64,000 bases of DNA from Clostridium ljungdahlii (GTDB lineage Bacteria > Bacillota > Clostridia > Clostridiales > Clostridiaceae). The notes beneath the pieces were generated by a model, which did no database searches, was not told the origin of the DNA, and was given only the letters and a program-made list of their open reading frames with translations. This document shows positions 62,763 to 64,000 of the stretch, piece after piece. The DNA lies in NCBI RefSeq assembly GCF_001636845.1, contig NZ_LITT01000002.1:1-64000 (forward strand), written 5' to 3'. The translations under genes and the position numbers were made by a program. Each line of letters opens with the position of its first letter. The first letter of the stretch is position 1.

Positions 62763-63652
62763 TGCTGAAAAGTCCAGGAAAGCAAGTCTATACATAAATC
62801 AGAAGTCTTATCATTTTCATCTAACTTAGGATTTAATTCTACCATATCCATGGATTTTACTAGACCAGTTTCCATTAAATATTTCAATATATACTTAACT
62901 TCTATAACATTTATGCCTTTTTTTACTGGGGTGCCTGTTCCAGGAACTAATTGAGGGCTTAAAACATCTATGTCGAAACTAAAATGAAGAGATTGTACGC
63001 CGTTTCTTTTTAGTTTTGAACCAATCTCTTCCATTACATTTTTTATGCTCATTGCATGTATATCACGAGTTGAGTATATGTTTATATTTTGTTCTTTTAA
63101 AAAATCCAGCTCTCCTTTATCTAACGACCTAGCACCTAGTATAAATACATTTTGTGGTTTTACTTTAGGACCTTTGTAATAAAGGTCAGAAAGCTTATCA
63201 TATCCAAAGCCCATAGCAGCTGAAAGGGGCATTCCATGAACATTACCTGATGGAGAAGTCTTATCTGTATTTATATCGCCGTGAGCATCTAACCATACAA
63301 CTGCAATATTTTTGTTATATTTGCTTGTACCTGAAAGACTTCCAAGTCCTATAGAATGATCACCTCCTATAGTTAAAGGAAAACTATGAGCACATAGTGA
63401 ACTGTAAACCTGATGAGCTAAATTTTTGTTTGCATTTAGTATAGGTTTTAAATATTTCATATGGGAATTATATGTGTATTTTTCGCTCTCAGGGATATCT
63501 AAAACGGGGATATCTCCCGTATCATAAATTGTATGACCACTTTTATTTAAAATATATATTAATTTTTTTTGCCTTAATTTTCTGGGACCGTATTCTGTAC
63601 CCTTTCTGTCAGAACCAAAAAAGATAGGTACACCTATTACACTAACGTCCAT
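62753..63652 (-). CDS. rocF: Arginase
   Basis: 299 residues of the ureohydrolase family with all manganese-binding motifs: GGDHSIGLG (~94), WLDAHGDINT (~120), and SFDIDVLSPQLVPGTGTPV (~227-245), plus DMVELNP near 273. The GNVHGMPL segment (~135) and the KSMDMVELNP end favour arginase over agmatinase. It converts arginine to ornithine and urea. No other arginine genes are near. An AGGTAAC-type weak ribosome binding site lies upstream. Confidence 0.9.
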   Translation of the reverse strand: MDVSVIGVPIFFGSDRKGTEYGPRKLRQKKLIYILNKSGHTIYDTGDIPVLDIPESEKYTYNSHMKYLKPILNANKNLAHQVYSSLCAHSFPLTIGGDHSIGLGSLSGTSKYNKNIAVVWLDAHGDINTDKTSPSGNVHGMPLSAAMGFGYDKLSDLYYKGPKVKPQNVFILGARSLDKGELDFLKEQNINIYSTRDIHAMSIKNVMEEIGSKLKRNGVQSLHFSFDIDVLSPQLVPGTGTPVKKGINVIEVKYILKYLMETGLVKSMDMVELNPKLDENDKTSDLCIDLLSWTFQHLK

Positions 63653-63876
63653 TTAAGTTACCTCCCTAATTTAACTTTTGGTAAAATGAAAATTTAAGTT
63701 CAATGTTATTTTTAGAATTTATTTTAAGCATTATTCTATTTTAATTTTACATATATGGTTCAAATATCTATACTTTAAAATTCAAATGAAATGTAATGAT
63801 TTTAAGTCTATTGAGAAGAATAAATTTGAGAAGAAAAAACAAATAGAAAGAAAAAATAAAATTCAGTTAAAATAAA

Positions 63877-64000
63877 TTAACTAAATTTATTTTCCTTTTG
63901 GTATTGTAGAATTAGCTTGTCTAACTTTTCACTGCATTTGACAACAATTTCATCCGTAAGACTACTAGTTTTCATTAATAGATATAAAGTTTCCTTTAGA
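63877..64000 (-). CDS. Spo0E-like aspartyl-phosphate phosphatase, C-terminal part (start beyond window)
   Basis: The last 40 codons of a reverse-strand gene read through to the window edge. The peptide has LYLLMKTSSLTDEIVVKCSE and then KLDKLILQYQK, matching the second helix of Spo0E-family proteins, with SE in place of the SQ of the usual SQxLD motif. The N-terminus lies outside the window. It would be the second Spo0E-like gene in 64 kb. The 63653-63876 gap before it shows only A+T-rich sequence. Confidence 0.75.
   Translation of the reverse strand, partial: LKETLYLLMKTSSLTDEIVVKCSEKLDKLILQYQKENKFS

Overview
The window looks like a low-GC, anaerobic, endospore-forming Firmicute, most likely Clostridium cluster I. 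The reasons are A+T-rich coding sequence with strong AGGAGG-type ribosome binding sites, an Agr-type quorum module, Spo0E-like phosphatases, a SpoVB-like flippase, an A-type flavodiiron protein, and several riboswitches (three cobalamin, one FMN, one ZTP). Base composition is homogeneous except for the first ~120 bases, which are GC-richer and resemble the right end of an IS200/IS605-type element. I see no rRNA, tRNA or CRISPR array.

Layout. 0.2-7.7 kb: a zinc-ribbon SIR2-like protein, a vitamin-type ECF S component, a P1/S58 peptidase, an S1-domain protein, a PocR-GGDEF-EAL protein split by a one-base frameshift in an A7 run, and a radical SAM protein. 8.0-10.4 kb: an agrD-agrC-agrB module without agrA, then a Spo0E-like phosphatase; the agrD and spo0E-like genes are short and easily missed. 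10.5-12.1 kb: an IS4-type insertion sequence. 12.1-31.4 kb: the most distinctive region. A cobalamin riboswitch precedes a long same-strand run of cell-wall-anchored (CWB2) and secreted proteins. These carry alpha/alpha-toroid and DUF4430 (transcobalamin C-terminal-like) domains, the two halves of animal transcobalamin/intrinsic factor. With them are a CbrT-like ECF importer, membrane-anchored DUF4430 proteins, two HlyD-type adaptors and a TIM-barrel protein that may be a CbiR-like cobamide remodelling enzyme. A second cobalamin riboswitch controls cbiMN. A third has a consensus promoter and no gene behind it.

31.9-36.6 kb: a ZTP-riboswitch-controlled AICAR transformylase, an orphan zinc-type binding lipoprotein with a long palindromic operator, a HAD protein and a membrane MutS-like ATPase. 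36.7-39.8 kb: modABC and mop. 39.8-45.9 kb: an unassigned structured RNA and terminator, then cheY-cheA-cheW-mcp-cheB. 45.9-51.3 kb: an SDR, a nested palindromic repeat, then the FMN-riboswitch ribD-ribE-ribBA-ribH operon, which carries a triple repeat between ribE and ribBA. 51.4-64 kb: SpoVB-like flippase, ferritin-like protein, beta-propeller membrane protein, zinc phospholipase C-like protein, degenerate methyltransferase, B12-binding radical SAM protein, small HesB-like protein, peptide deformylase, HelD, flavodiiron protein, arginase, and the C-terminal part of a second Spo0E-like protein.

Inferred teamwork in the central region: when corrinoid is scarce, the riboswitches allow expression of surface proteins that could cage corrinoids at the wall. 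The ECF complex would import them, a CbiR-like enzyme might remodel the lower ligand, and CbiMN would supply cobalt for de novo synthesis. The architecture and riboswitch are seen in the sequence; the transcobalamin analogy rests on domain-family knowledge; ligand binding and hand-off are inference.
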